Shown: positions 43,337 through 51,766 of the stretch, piece after piece
Layout of the letters: the number at the start of each line of letters is the position of its first letter
Numbering within the stretch: the stretch's first letter is position 1
From: Candidatus Alistipes faecigallinarum
GTDB lineage: Bacteria > Bacteroidota > Bacteroidia > Bacteroidales > Rikenellaceae
Direction: 5' to 3'
DNA length: 64,000 nucleotides
NCBI GenBank assembly: GCA_019115605.1
Contig: DXDG01000006.1
Coordinates: 1 to 64,000 of the forward strand
Position numbers and translations under genes: made by a program
Notes under the pieces: generated by a model
Database searches by the model: none
What the model saw: only the letters and a program-made list of their open reading frames with translations
What the model was told of the DNA's origin: nothing

Positions 43337-44293
43337 ATGAAACATACGGCCATTTTTTCGTTCGTGCTGCTGCTCCTGTTCGGAGCCGCATCGCTGACCT
43401 CCTGCGACAAGGAGGAGGATGCGGGGCTCTCCGGTCCGGGCGGCTCCGCACAGGTAGACAACAACGGACACGACTACGTCGATCTGGGACTGAGCGTCCT
43501 CTGGGCAACCCGCAACATAGGAGCCTCCTCCTCGACCGATCCGGGGGACAAATATGCCTTCGATGAGACCACGGTCAAGAGCGAGTATACGAGTTCGAAC
43601 TACGTCGGCGGAGAGGGCGACGTCGCCGCGCTTCGCTGGGGCGGGGAGTGGCGGCTGCCCACGAAATCCGAACTCTCCGAGCTGGTCTTCGGATGCAGCT
43701 GGAAAATCAACACGAAGGATGGGGTAGAGGTCATTACCGCCACGGGCCCGAACGGACGGTCGATCGACTTTCCCTACTACTCGTATATCGGCAGCGAGGG
43801 GCTGGCCGGATGGTACTGGTCCTCGACGCCCTACACCTCGACAAAGGCCTACTGCCTGCATTTCGAGGGCAGCGAAATCTCCTACGGGACCAACAACCGC
43901 TACAACGGATTCCTCGCAAGAGCCGTGATCCCCAATCCCGACTACCACGGAGGATCGGGCGGCAACGGTGGAGAGGATGATCCCGACAGCGGCTCCGGAG
44001 GCAGCTACGAGAAACCCGACGTCGGGTTCTACGACTTCACGGCAACGCGGACCTCGCTCAAGGTGCAATACAAGATCTACAATCGGGAAGAGGCCGGTCT
44101 CACGAGCGCCCGAATCTACTACGGGACAAGCAGCAACCCCACGGCCTCGAAATCCGCCACGGTCAGCGGTGTGCTCATCACCGCCAACATCACCGGTCTG
44201 AAGGCCGGAACCACCTATTATGTCAAGTGCGTGGCCACGGGCAGGGGCGGCACAACGACAACCGAGGTAACGAAGTGCATCACCAACTATTAA
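43337..44293 (+). CDS. Surface lipoprotein with FISUMP-like and fibronectin III-like domains
   Basis: A 318-residue lipoprotein starting at 43337 (MKHTAIFSF), with lipobox SLTSC. Residues about 40-195 look like a FISUMP-type domain (DYVDLGLSVLWATRNIGASS, WGGEWRLPTKSELSEL, GWYWSSTPY). After a Gly/Asp-rich linker the last 95 residues resemble a fibronectin type III domain (ITGLKAGTTYYVKCVATGRG). It is probably anchored at the cell surface. It follows hom by 29 nt and may be a separate unit; it is related to two lipoproteins encoded just downstream on the other strand. Function unknown. Confidence 0.8.
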   Translation: MKHTAIFSFVLLLLFGAASLTSCDKEEDAGLSGPGGSAQVDNNGHDYVDLGLSVLWATRNIGASSSTDPGDKYAFDETTVKSEYTSSNYVGGEGDVAALRWGGEWRLPTKSELSELVFGCSWKINTKDGVEVITATGPNGRSIDFPYYSYIGSEGLAGWYWSSTPYTSTKAYCLHFEGSEISYGTNNRYNGFLARAVIPNPDYHGGSGGNGGEDDPDSGSGGSYEKPDVGFYDFTATRTSLKVQYKIYNREEAGLTSARIYYGTSSNPTASKSATVSGVLITANITGLKAGTTYYVKCVATGRGGTTTTEVTKCITNY

Positions 44294-44322
44294 TAACGGA
44301 CCGGATACCGATCCTTACGAAA

Positions 44323-44359
44323 ATGCGGGGAGTTCCTTCAAGGAGCTCCCCGCATGGTT
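44323..44359. terminator. Bidirectional hairpin between convergent lipoprotein genes
   Basis: Positions 44323-44337 and 44341-44355 pair over about 15 bp (one T-G) with a 3-nt loop; GGTTTT follows on the right and TTTT follows on the minus-strand side. Confidence 0.85.
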
Positions 44360-44383
44360 TTCAGCAACCGGCAGATGCCGCAA

Positions 44384-45913
44384 TCAGTCCTTTACACAGC
44401 GGAGCGACATGCCGTAACGGGTGGATCGATCCACCAGAATCGGATCTGTTGTTGTCGTGAAAGAAAGGACATAACACATCGTAGAGGAAGAGGCCACTCC
44501 CATCAACAGACTCTTTTGGGGATCACCATAGCGACTCTCCCCAAATTCGGAAACTGTACAGAAACCGGCAATACAGAAGAAATCATCGGGACGGTTCGGG
44601 CTTTCCGCCAGCGCCTGCAGTTCCGACCGGTCGGGAATGTGCCAGCCTTCAGGGCAGATCCCGCGCACGGGCGGATTCGCAGACATGCTGCCTCCCGAGG
44701 CCACCTTGTAATCGTACAGATAACCCTTTGTGGCGACCGCTGCGGCATCGTCCTTGTACGGATACCACAGGCCCGAACCGATTTGGGCATCGGCAGGCTT
44801 GTAGCGCAGATTGTCGGCCATCCATACCACTCCGTCGATCTCTATCGTGCGGTAGTGCTCGCCCTCGTAATCCAGTCCCTGGGGCGTATCGCCGGAGCCG
44901 TCGTCGGGATTGACATCCGTGCCGCCACCGGGTTCCGTGCCCGTGCCGCCGCCGGTCTCACCGCCCGTTTCTCCACCGGGCTCCGTGCCCGTGCCGCCGC
45001 CGGTCTCACCACCCGTTTCTCCACCGGGCTCCGTGCCCGTGCCGCCGCCGGAATCCTCTCCGTCATCGGGATCTTCCCCGCCCGTATTTCCGGAGCCCGT
45101 CAATTCTCCGCCATCGACCCAATCGGCTATCTCGCCGCTCAAACCGACCTCGATCTTCAGCGCGCTGTCGTCGGAAACGACGACCGGAAGATTGTAGCTC
45201 CTGCCGCTTTCGAGCGACGCATTTTCGATCGTCTCCGTACGGGTCTCACCATTGCCGAACGATACGGAAACTGTCAGCGTCGCCTGCTGCGGAACGAGGA
45301 TCGCCCGGTAGACGGAGTCGGGAATCACCTCGTAGGCCCGGATCGTAGCCGAACCCGCATCGGGCCGGACCACGGCTTTGGGAACCGAAAGATCCACAAG
45401 GGCATCGATGGCCGTACCTCCGATCGCCACCTCGACGACCGGCGAGCCGGTCTGATTCGTGATCTTGACCGAAAGCTGCGTCATCAGATGATAGAACGTC
45501 ATGCCGATGGGAGCCTTGCCGGGAACGACACTCCGCTGAACCGCGCCCAGCAGATCGGACGACTCGTAACCAAGCCGCTGTTCGACCGCGACACGGAACT
45601 GGGTCGGTGCTCCCGTATCGGAATAGGGGTAGTAGGCCGTCAAGGTGGATGAATCCCGGGCGTTCTCATACCAGAGAAGGCCCGCCGCCGCCTTGAAAAC
45701 CGATCCGTCGTACTCCATCGGATGGTTTACGACATAATCGCCCGAGGCTCGCGATATGGTCAGTCCGATGCGGTCGCCCCTGTCGAAATAGAGTCCCGTA
45801 ACCCGGGACAACACCGGGTAGATCTGAACCTCCGGATGCGAATCCTCATCGCGGGAACAACCCGACAGGAGGAGCAATCCGGCCGTCAGCAATGCGTACA
45901 GTCCAATTTTCAT
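44384..45913 (-). CDS. Fimbrillin-family lipoprotein fused to a FISUMP-like domain
   Basis: A 509-residue lipoprotein with lipobox (LLLLSGC, Cys near 19). Residues about 25-265 have the beta-sandwich pattern of fimbrillin-like proteins (SGDYVVNHPMEYDG, APIGMTFYHLMTQLSVKI). A linker of Gly/Glu/Thr repeats (about 288-325) leads to a FISUMP-like domain (IDGVVWMADNLRY, GICPEGWHIPDRSELQAL) ending MSLRCVKD. The repeat linker is encoded by a 48-bp minisatellite. A TATCTTTG box (complement of 45948-45955) is 35 nt upstream. Surface or fimbrial role is likely; the ligand is unknown. Confidence 0.82.
   Translation of the reverse strand: MKIGLYALLTAGLLLLSGCSRDEDSHPEVQIYPVLSRVTGLYFDRGDRIGLTISRASGDYVVNHPMEYDGSVFKAAAGLLWYENARDSSTLTAYYPYSDTGAPTQFRVAVEQRLGYESSDLLGAVQRSVVPGKAPIGMTFYHLMTQLSVKITNQTGSPVVEVAIGGTAIDALVDLSVPKAVVRPDAGSATIRAYEVIPDSVYRAILVPQQATLTVSVSFGNGETRTETIENASLESGRSYNLPVVVSDDSALKIEVGLSGEIADWVDGGELTGSGNTGGEDPDDGEDSGGGTGTEPGGETGGETGGGTGTEPGGETGGETGGGTGTEPGGGTDVNPDDGSGDTPQGLDYEGEHYRTIEIDGVVWMADNLRYKPADAQIGSGLWYPYKDDAAAVATKGYLYDYKVASGGSMSANPPVRGICPEGWHIPDRSELQALAESPNRPDDFFCIAGFCTVSEFGESRYGDPQKSLLMGVASSSTMCYVLSFTTTTDPILVDRSTRYGMSLRCVKD
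44928..45051 (-). repeat. 48-bp tandem repeat inside the fimbrillin-like gene
   Basis: Two full copies (44928-44975, 44976-45023) and a partial third (to 45051) of a 48-bp unit, differing at very few bases. In the protein they encode a 16-residue unit of the type GGGTGTEPGGETGGET. As 48 is a multiple of three, changes in copy number would lengthen or shorten the linker without frameshift. Confidence 0.9.
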
Positions 45914-46063
45914 GCTATATCGTTTTAATGAATATCGAAATTGTAAACAAAGATAAAACTTTTAGCCGCATGATGGACCTACAAACCCGTCTTTTTCAGC
46001 CATAAAGCGTTCGAAAATCGCATATCCGACACGTCGGACAGCTACAGACGCTCATAAAATGAA

Positions 46064-46092
46064 AGCGGCGGATCGTTTTCCGATCCGCCGCT
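46064..46092 (-). terminator. Hairpin after the lipoprotein gene at 46117
   Basis: AGCGGCGGATCG (46064-46075) and CGATCCGCCGCT (46081-46092) form a perfect 12-bp stem with a 5-nt loop; on the minus strand TTCATTTTA follows. Confidence 0.75.
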
Positions 46093-46116
46093 GAAAGTCA
46101 AGTCCGAAAAGCCCGG

Positions 46117-47559
46117 CTACTCGTCGCGTACGCAACGCACCTGCATGCCGTTGGCCCGGGTGTAGGGGACATCGTATTCGATGCCGCTTCCGGTTGTCGC
46201 CTTCTCAAACCAGAAATAAAGCGCCGGAGAACTTGCCGAGGATCCGGCGTCGGAACTCCAGTAGAGGCCGACCCAGGGCTGTGCCTCGGTCGCCACATTG
46301 CGCGTTGCAGGCATATAGATGTTCAGAATCGTGGCGTTGTCATAGCGACGGCGTCCCGCACCGATGAAGAACGACTCCGCAGCACCCGACGAGAGGGTCC
46401 AGCCATATTTGTCGTAATCCTCCGCCACGGGGCTGCCGACGATCGTCAGCCCGCCGAACGCCTTTGCCGGGGCGACTTTCCAACCGTAGGGGCAGGGGTC
46501 GTTCACCGTCTTGGTGTCGCCCCAAAGCGTGTTGTCGGAGCGCCACATCCAGTCGTAGCCCGACTCCTTGACACCGGTGATATACTCCAGCGGATGCTGC
46601 GCGGCATACTCCGTCGTTCCGGTCTCGGCACTCGACTCGACGATCTCGAGTTTCACCGTGCCACTCCTGGCATTGTACATCGTGGCCGAGGAGCCGTTGG
46701 AGGCCTGGTAGGTGCTCGGACCGATGAAGGGATCCTTGCGGCCCCACTGGTAGTAAAGTCCGTACGAAGCGAGGATCTCGTCGGTCGAGGCGTTGCCGTT
46801 GGCCAGGGCACCGAGGTTGCGGTCCATCATCGTATAGCCGTTGAAGGAGACCGTAGCCCCCTCGGCATCGGGATCGTAGTCCGCAGCCCAGACGTGCCAG
46901 CTCCAGATCAGTTTGCCGGCGGCATCGTAGGCGCCGATCAGGGCATTGCCCTTTTTGATGACCGTATCGTCGTCGTCATCGGCTCCGACATAGAACGAAA
47001 CCTTGCCGTTTTCGAGCGAAAGGTACTGAATGAGATTCGTCTTCGACTGCCAGACAATATCGACCGAGGCGGTCTGCAGGGCACTCCGCCCGTCGCCCTT
47101 GTGCAGGGCATCGAACAGATAGTTCGTCTCCTTGCGGTGTACCAGATAGCTGTTTGCCGGTTCGGCGCTCATGTCCACCGTTCCCGAGACGCTGATGAAG
47201 AGCGTTACCGCGATGCTCTTGCCGCTGTTGGAGGTTCCCGAAAGGGTCAGCGATCCGGAACGTACGGCATCCGAATCGGAATTCTCCGTATCCTCGAACT
47301 CCATGGGAGCCACGATCGTAACCTGATGCGCCTCGCCGTCCACGGTGAAGTTCTCCGTATCCCACCCCGTAGGCCGGGCCGTGATCGAATAGCTCCTGAT
47401 ATCGGTCGCCGAGAAGCCGACCTGCACGGTCTGCCCCGGCTGCATATACACCGCAGGCACGTTGAACGACAGTTTGCCCGTCTCTTCGTCCTTTTTGCAC
47501 GACACGGCGGCAAGCGCCACCCCCAGCACGAGGAGAACAAACGCTGTAAATCTTTTCAT
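46117..47559 (-). CDS. Large surface lipoprotein with C-terminal FISUMP-like domain
   Basis: A 480-residue lipoprotein starting at 47559 (MKRFTAFVLL) with lipobox (AAVSC, Cys near 21). The N-terminal half has Ig-like beta repeats (YMQPGQTVQVGFSATDIRS, and a second one with SLTLSGTSNSGKSIAVT). The C-terminal half (about 250-480) is FISUMP-like (MMDRNLGALANGN, YYQWGRKDPFIG, DPCPYGWKVAPA, YWSSDAG) and ends MQVRCVRDE, like its neighbour. A TATCTTTG box is at 47591-47584 (minus). Likely exposed at the surface; function unknown. Confidence 0.82.
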   Translation of the reverse strand: MKRFTAFVLLVLGVALAAVSCKKDEETGKLSFNVPAVYMQPGQTVQVGFSATDIRSYSITARPTGWDTENFTVDGEAHQVTIVAPMEFEDTENSDSDAVRSGSLTLSGTSNSGKSIAVTLFISVSGTVDMSAEPANSYLVHRKETNYLFDALHKGDGRSALQTASVDIVWQSKTNLIQYLSLENGKVSFYVGADDDDDTVIKKGNALIGAYDAAGKLIWSWHVWAADYDPDAEGATVSFNGYTMMDRNLGALANGNASTDEILASYGLYYQWGRKDPFIGPSTYQASNGSSATMYNARSGTVKLEIVESSAETGTTEYAAQHPLEYITGVKESGYDWMWRSDNTLWGDTKTVNDPCPYGWKVAPAKAFGGLTIVGSPVAEDYDKYGWTLSSGAAESFFIGAGRRRYDNATILNIYMPATRNVATEAQPWVGLYWSSDAGSSASSPALYFWFEKATTGSGIEYDVPYTRANGMQVRCVRDE

Positions 47560-47768
47560 ACCATTCAATTTCAAAAATCTCTGCAAAGATACCAAAAAGC
47601 GGAACAATTCCTATTATCGCCCTCCAAAATTTCCGCAACGGGGGCTCTTCCGCACCTCTCTTTTAACGGATTTTGATGGCCGATAGTATGTATTGCCAAA
47701 TCGAAACGGGCAAAAAAACGCCGAGGCGACACGCCGGGCCGAGGCCGCTCATCGATCCGGCAAACAAA

Positions 47769-47797
47769 CGGGAGCTCCCTTTCTGGGGAAGCTCCCG
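47769..47797. terminator. Hairpin downstream of the esterase gene
   Basis: CGGGAGCT (47769-47776) pairs with AGCTCCCG (47790-47797), with inner CCC/GGG pairing; only a weak T-rich tail (GTTTGTTTG) follows on the minus strand. Confidence 0.6.
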
Positions 47798-47819
47798 GGA
47801 TGGGACCGGCAGGCGATCC

Positions 47820-48632
47820 CTATTTCGATGCCTCACCGTCGAAATAGGCGCGGAAGAAGAGCAGCTGATGGGGCAGCGACGCGGCCCAGTACTCCGCCGT
47901 ATGGGCGCCGGGTCGGGTCAGGAAATCGTGGCCCACACCCTGCTTGAGCAGCTTCTCATGCAGCACCATGTTCACGTCATAGAAGAAATCCTGATAGCCG
48001 CAATCCACGAAGATGGCCAGCTCGCCGTCCTTGAGCGAATCGACCTGATTGATGACCGTATGGCGGTTCCAGCGTTCCTGGTTGCCGGCCTCCTCGCCGA
48101 GCTGTTTCTTCATCTCCCACGAGTCGGGGAAGGGACGGATATCCACGCCTCCCGAGACCGAAGCGACGGCTCCGAAGAGATCCTTGTGCCGAAGGGCCGT
48201 CCACAGGGCACCGTGACCGCCCATGCTCAAACCGGCAATGGCGCGCGCCTCGCGGGCCGGAATGGTCGGGTAGCGGGCATCGACCCAGGCGGGGAGTTCA
48301 CTCGACACGAAGGTCTCGAACTGCGACGTGGGATCGAGCGGGCTGTCCCAATACCAGCTGTTCTCGCCGTCGGGGCAGACGAAGATCACGCCGAACTGCT
48401 CGGCCAGCGGCCGCAGGTCGCGGATCCGCTGCCAGGCCAGCTCGTCGCCGCCATAGCCGTGGAGCAGATAGACTGTCGGGAAGCGGTCGCCCTCCGTATG
48501 ATCGGGCGTTACCACCACGGTGGGTATTTCACGCTGCATCTTGACACTGAAGACCTTGAGCGTGTCGATGTCGGCTGCACGGAGCGAGGCCGACACGGTC
48601 AGAAAACAAAGAATGAAAAGGATCTTTTTCAT
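47820..48632 (-). CDS. Exported alpha/beta-hydrolase esterase (esterase D / feruloyl-esterase-like)
   Basis: A 270-residue protein with signal peptide (MKKILFILCFLTVSASLRA). The fold motifs are LLHGYGG, the nucleophile elbow GLSMGG (Ser136), an Asp in FVDCGYQDFFYD and the catalytic His in RPGAHTAEYW, as in the putative-esterase family that includes esterase D, mycolyltransferase-like and feruloyl esterases. It would cleave carboxylic esters, perhaps acetyl or feruloyl groups on polysaccharides, in the periplasm. A longer in-frame start at 48710 is rejected as it would lie within the neighbouring terminator region. Confidence 0.88.
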   Translation of the reverse strand: MKKILFILCFLTVSASLRAADIDTLKVFSVKMQREIPTVVVTPDHTEGDRFPTVYLLHGYGGDELAWQRIRDLRPLAEQFGVIFVCPDGENSWYWDSPLDPTSQFETFVSSELPAWVDARYPTIPAREARAIAGLSMGGHGALWTALRHKDLFGAVASVSGGVDIRPFPDSWEMKKQLGEEAGNQERWNRHTVINQVDSLKDGELAIFVDCGYQDFFYDVNMVLHEKLLKQGVGHDFLTRPGAHTAEYWAASLPHQLLFFRAYFDGEASK

Positions 48633-48678
48633 GATTCGATATAAAAGCATAAATTCATTTCGTCGGAGTCCGCCGCAC

Positions 48679-48713
48679 AAAAAAAGCAGGGTGTACCTGC
48701 TGCGGTACACCCT
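48679..48713 (-). terminator. Terminator of the nfeD-floA operon
   Basis: AGGGTGTACC (48688-48697) and GGTACACCCT (48704-48713) form a perfect 10-bp stem with a 6-nt loop; on the minus strand GC and a run of seven T follow. Confidence 0.9.
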
Positions 48714-48725
48714 CCCTTGCGGAGC

Positions 48726-49697
48726 CTATTTCTTCTCGGGCCGGGCGATCGTCTCGCGCATCGACGTGTCGGCCATGATGTTTTTCATCCTGTAGTAGTC
48801 CATGATGCCGAGATTGCCGTTGCGGAAGGCCTCGGCCATGGCCAGCGGCACCTCGGCCTCGGCAAGGATCACCTTGGCCCGGGCATCCTGCGCCTTGGCC
48901 TTGTTCTCCTGTTCGAGAGCCACGGCCATCGCACGCCGCTCCTCGGCCTTGGCCTGCGCAATGTTCTTGTCGGCCTCGGCCTGGTCCATCTGCAGCTGGG
49001 CGCCGATATTCTTGCCCACGTCGATGTCGGCAATGTCGATCGAGAGGATCTCGAAGGCCGTACCCGCATCGAGCCCCTTCTCGAGCACCACGCGGGAGAT
49101 CGAATCGGGATTTTCGAGCACGATCTTGTGCGAAAGGGCCGAGCCGATCGACGAGACGATACCCTCGCCGACACGCGCCAGGACAGTCTCCTCACCGGCA
49201 CCGCCGACCAGCTGCTTGATATTCGCACGCACCGTAACGCGGGCCTTGGCAATGAGCTGGATGCCGTCCTTGGCCACGGCGGCCACGGGAGGCGTATTGA
49301 TGACCTTCGGATTCACCGACATCTGCACGGCCTCGAAAACGTCGCGGCCCGCCAGGTCGATGGCCGTCGCCATCTTGAAGTCGAGCATGATATTGGCCTT
49401 CTGGGCCGAAACGAGCGCATGCACCACGTTCGTAACGTTGCCGCCGGCCAGGTAGTGCGCCTCCAGCTCGTTGGGGTTGAGCGAAAGCCCGGCCTTCGTG
49501 CTCTCGATCATCGACGAGACGATCGTCGAGGGCGGCACCTTGCGCCAGCGCATCAGCACCAGCTGCAGCAGGCTGATCCGCACGCCCGAGACGAGCGCCG
49601 AGAACCACAGCCCCACGGGAATGAAATAGAAGATGAGCCACAGGGCTACGATGCAGACAAAAACGATCACGGCGATCAATCCTACCTGAAAATCCAT
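48726..49697 (-). CDS. floA: Flotillin-like membrane scaffold FloA
   Basis: A 323-residue protein of the FloA (UPF0365) family: an N-terminal hydrophobic hairpin (about 5-30), the SPFH-like region ([30 protein letters not shown]), and a C-terminal Ala/Glu coiled coil ([20 protein letters not shown]). FloA forms functional membrane microdomains. It is paired with NfeD just upstream, the usual operon for this family, and is the last gene before a terminator. Confidence 0.95.
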   Translation of the reverse strand: MDFQVGLIAVIVFVCIVALWLIFYFIPVGLWFSALVSGVRISLLQLVLMRWRKVPPSTIVSSMIESTKAGLSLNPNELEAHYLAGGNVTNVVHALVSAQKANIMLDFKMATAIDLAGRDVFEAVQMSVNPKVINTPPVAAVAKDGIQLIAKARVTVRANIKQLVGGAGEETVLARVGEGIVSSIGSALSHKIVLENPDSISRVVLEKGLDAGTAFEILSIDIADIDVGKNIGAQLQMDQAEADKNIAQAKAEERRAMAVALEQENKAKAQDARAKVILAEAEVPLAMAEAFRNGNLGIMDYYRMKNIMADTSMRETIARPEKK

Positions 49698-49717
49698 ATT
49701 CGAAAAGCGGTTTTAGG

Positions 49718-50194
49718 TTATTTTTCCTTTACGGGTTTGACGATGACGCTGAAATTCTCGAATCCCACGACCTCGACCTCGCGCCGCGGATCGACATAGG
49801 CATCGAGCGACTTGGCCTCGTAGATTTGGCCGCCGATCTCGACCTTGCCCATGGGCGACAGGCGCGAAAGGGTCGTGCCGCGGTCGCCGGCGTGCAGTAC
49901 CTCGGACGGGAGGACCGGCGTGCTCGACGAACGGATCTCCTGCCGCAGCGAGAAGCGCTGCCAGGTCTTGGCCCGCAGCGAAAAGACCGTTACGACAAGC
50001 GACAGCACGAGAACCACGGCCACCACGACGGCGCCGCCCGCCGTACCGAAATCACGGAAACCCAGCCAGATGGCAAATCCGTCGCAGACCAGGGCCAGCA
50101 GAGCTCCTACCGAAACCCCGGGCAGCAGGACCAGCTCGGCCACCAGAAAGAGCAGCCCGAGCACGACCAGCAGGATGATGTAGAAAAGTTCCAT
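49718..50194 (-). CDS. NfeD-family membrane protein
   Basis: A 158-residue short NfeD-like protein, starting at MELFYIILLV (50194). Three to four hydrophobic helices occupy about residues 1-75. The C-terminal 60 residues are the OB-fold NfeD domain (LSPMGKVEIGGQIYEAKSLD then VDPRREVEVVGFENFSVIV). NfeD partners with flotillins or stomatins, here FloA encoded 20 nt downstream. It lacks the N-terminal ClpP-like protease of long NfeD proteins. Confidence 0.93.
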   Translation of the reverse strand: MELFYIILLVVLGLLFLVAELVLLPGVSVGALLALVCDGFAIWLGFRDFGTAGGAVVVAVVLVLSLVVTVFSLRAKTWQRFSLRQEIRSSSTPVLPSEVLHAGDRGTTLSRLSPMGKVEIGGQIYEAKSLDAYVDPRREVEVVGFENFSVIVKPVKEK

Positions 50195-50224
50195 AGCGGA
50201 GCTAAAGATAGCCAAAAAATTCGA

Positions 50225-51766
50225 TTATTCGGACGCTTCGGCCACTTTTATTTCCAGCGAGGGGTCGGCCTGGCCGATGGCCTGGACCAGCTGTTCAGCC
50301 ACGGCACGGTCATCGAACGTCCCGATGATAAAGAGCTGCTGCCCGACCCGCGAAAGCTCACGGCCGCCGGCCTGCTCCGCGATGACCTGACGCACGGCAT
50401 CCGGCAGATCGTCCGCACCCGAGATCTCGACCCGGTAAGCCACCGGAGTTTCGTCCTCCCGGTCCAGATTGCGGTAGACACCGTCGTTCCAGACCACCAC
50501 CTCGGGACGCAGGAATCCGTGCTTCTTCAGCACGACCTGCACCGAATCGGCCTCTTCGCGTGTGGCGAAGCCGCCCGTATAGTAGCACCACTTATCCTCG
50601 TCGTTCACCAGGTAGGAGAGCGGATAGGCGCCCCGGAAGGTCGAGACGGCCCGCTTGGTGTTGAACGTGCCCAGCAGGATCCGGTAGATCGTTCCATGTT
50701 CGTAGACCTTGCACTCGGGAATGGGATTCTGGTTGCTGTATTTCGGCGTCTTGGTGAAGATCACGCTGTCGTACTGCAGGAAATAGCGTTCGGCGACCTC
50801 GATCTTCGGGAGGCGGAACTCCTCTCCGGCAAGCTGCCGGGCGACACCCCCCAGCGAATCGGCGGCTTCACCGAGCGACAGCACCTCGGCCACGGACCGC
50901 TCGCAGTCCACCAGCACACGCTTGCGCAGGAAGTAGTCCGCAACGGCATCCGAAGCCGTCTCGCCGCGCAGGGCGGCCAGCTGCTGCCGGGCCGCCGAGA
51001 GCGCCTCCTCCCCGCGGGTCAGAATATCCTCCTGGCCCAGTTTGTCGAGCAGGTAGCCATAGGCGTAGTTCTTGTTGTCGAAGATATAGTTCCAGGTCGC
51101 GGCCAGCGAATCGGCCAGACGGCGATTGACACCCTGCAGGGTCTTGTAACGATCGTAGAGCTCCTGCGCCTCGGTCTCGGTCTGGACCGCGGCATACATC
51201 TCGGCCAGCTGTTTCAGGGTTTCGTAGTTGGCGAAATAGCGGTTCACGAAGTCCACGGCCGGCATCTCAAGCTCCTGGGAACGCCGCAGGGCGGCATAGT
51301 CCGCGGCAGGGAGCTGTTCGGCGAACCAGGGGTTGTAGACCAGATTGCGGACCTTCAGTGAATCGGGAATCTCGGGAAGGGTTCCGTGCAGGGAGGTGCT
51401 TGCGGCTCCGCTGTCGAGATTGGCCAGCACCCACTCCTGTTCGATGGTGTTGATGCGGTCGATGAGTTGTCCCTTGGCGTTGCGGATCTCGAAAATCCGG
51501 TTCTCCAGATCGAGGATCTCCCGGGAATAGGCCTGATGCCCCTCGGGATCCTCGCGCAGCCGGAGACGCAGCTGCTCGACCACCCGAAGCACCGAATCCT
51601 CGCGCGACTGCAGGAGGGCATCCTCACGCAGCAGCGACATGTAGGTCTCGTTCTGCTCCAGACCGGCGATACGGGCCTTTACGTCGAACTGCTGGGCAGC
51701 AAGGGGCGCGGCCAGCAGCAGAGCGGCCAGCGCCAGGCCCAATCTGCGAATATTCATCTTCATCAT
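50225..51766 (-). CDS. Exported coiled-coil protein with C-terminal SPOR-like repeats
   Basis: A 513-residue protein, starting at 51766, where ATGA overlaps the trkH stop. A signal peptide (LALAALLLAAPLAAQ) is followed by long helical, coiled-coil sequence (about 25-320). The last 170 residues hold repeated alpha/beta units (YRILLGTFNTKRAVSTFRGA, WCYYTGGFATREEADSVQVV, YRVEISGADDLPDAVRQVI, LFIIGTFDDRAVAEQLVQAI) of the SPOR type, which bind denuded peptidoglycan. It probably acts at the cell wall. No established name is recognised. Confidence 0.75.
   Translation of the reverse strand: MMKMNIRRLGLALAALLLAAPLAAQQFDVKARIAGLEQNETYMSLLREDALLQSREDSVLRVVEQLRLRLREDPEGHQAYSREILDLENRIFEIRNAKGQLIDRINTIEQEWVLANLDSGAASTSLHGTLPEIPDSLKVRNLVYNPWFAEQLPAADYAALRRSQELEMPAVDFVNRYFANYETLKQLAEMYAAVQTETEAQELYDRYKTLQGVNRRLADSLAATWNYIFDNKNYAYGYLLDKLGQEDILTRGEEALSAARQQLAALRGETASDAVADYFLRKRVLVDCERSVAEVLSLGEAADSLGGVARQLAGEEFRLPKIEVAERYFLQYDSVIFTKTPKYSNQNPIPECKVYEHGTIYRILLGTFNTKRAVSTFRGAYPLSYLVNDEDKWCYYTGGFATREEADSVQVVLKKHGFLRPEVVVWNDGVYRNLDREDETPVAYRVEISGADDLPDAVRQVIAEQAGGRELSRVGQQLFIIGTFDDRAVAEQLVQAIGQADPSLEIKVAEASE

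Noticed and set aside
44928..45051. CRISPR-like repeats
   Set aside because: Repeats are coding, in frame and without unique spacers.
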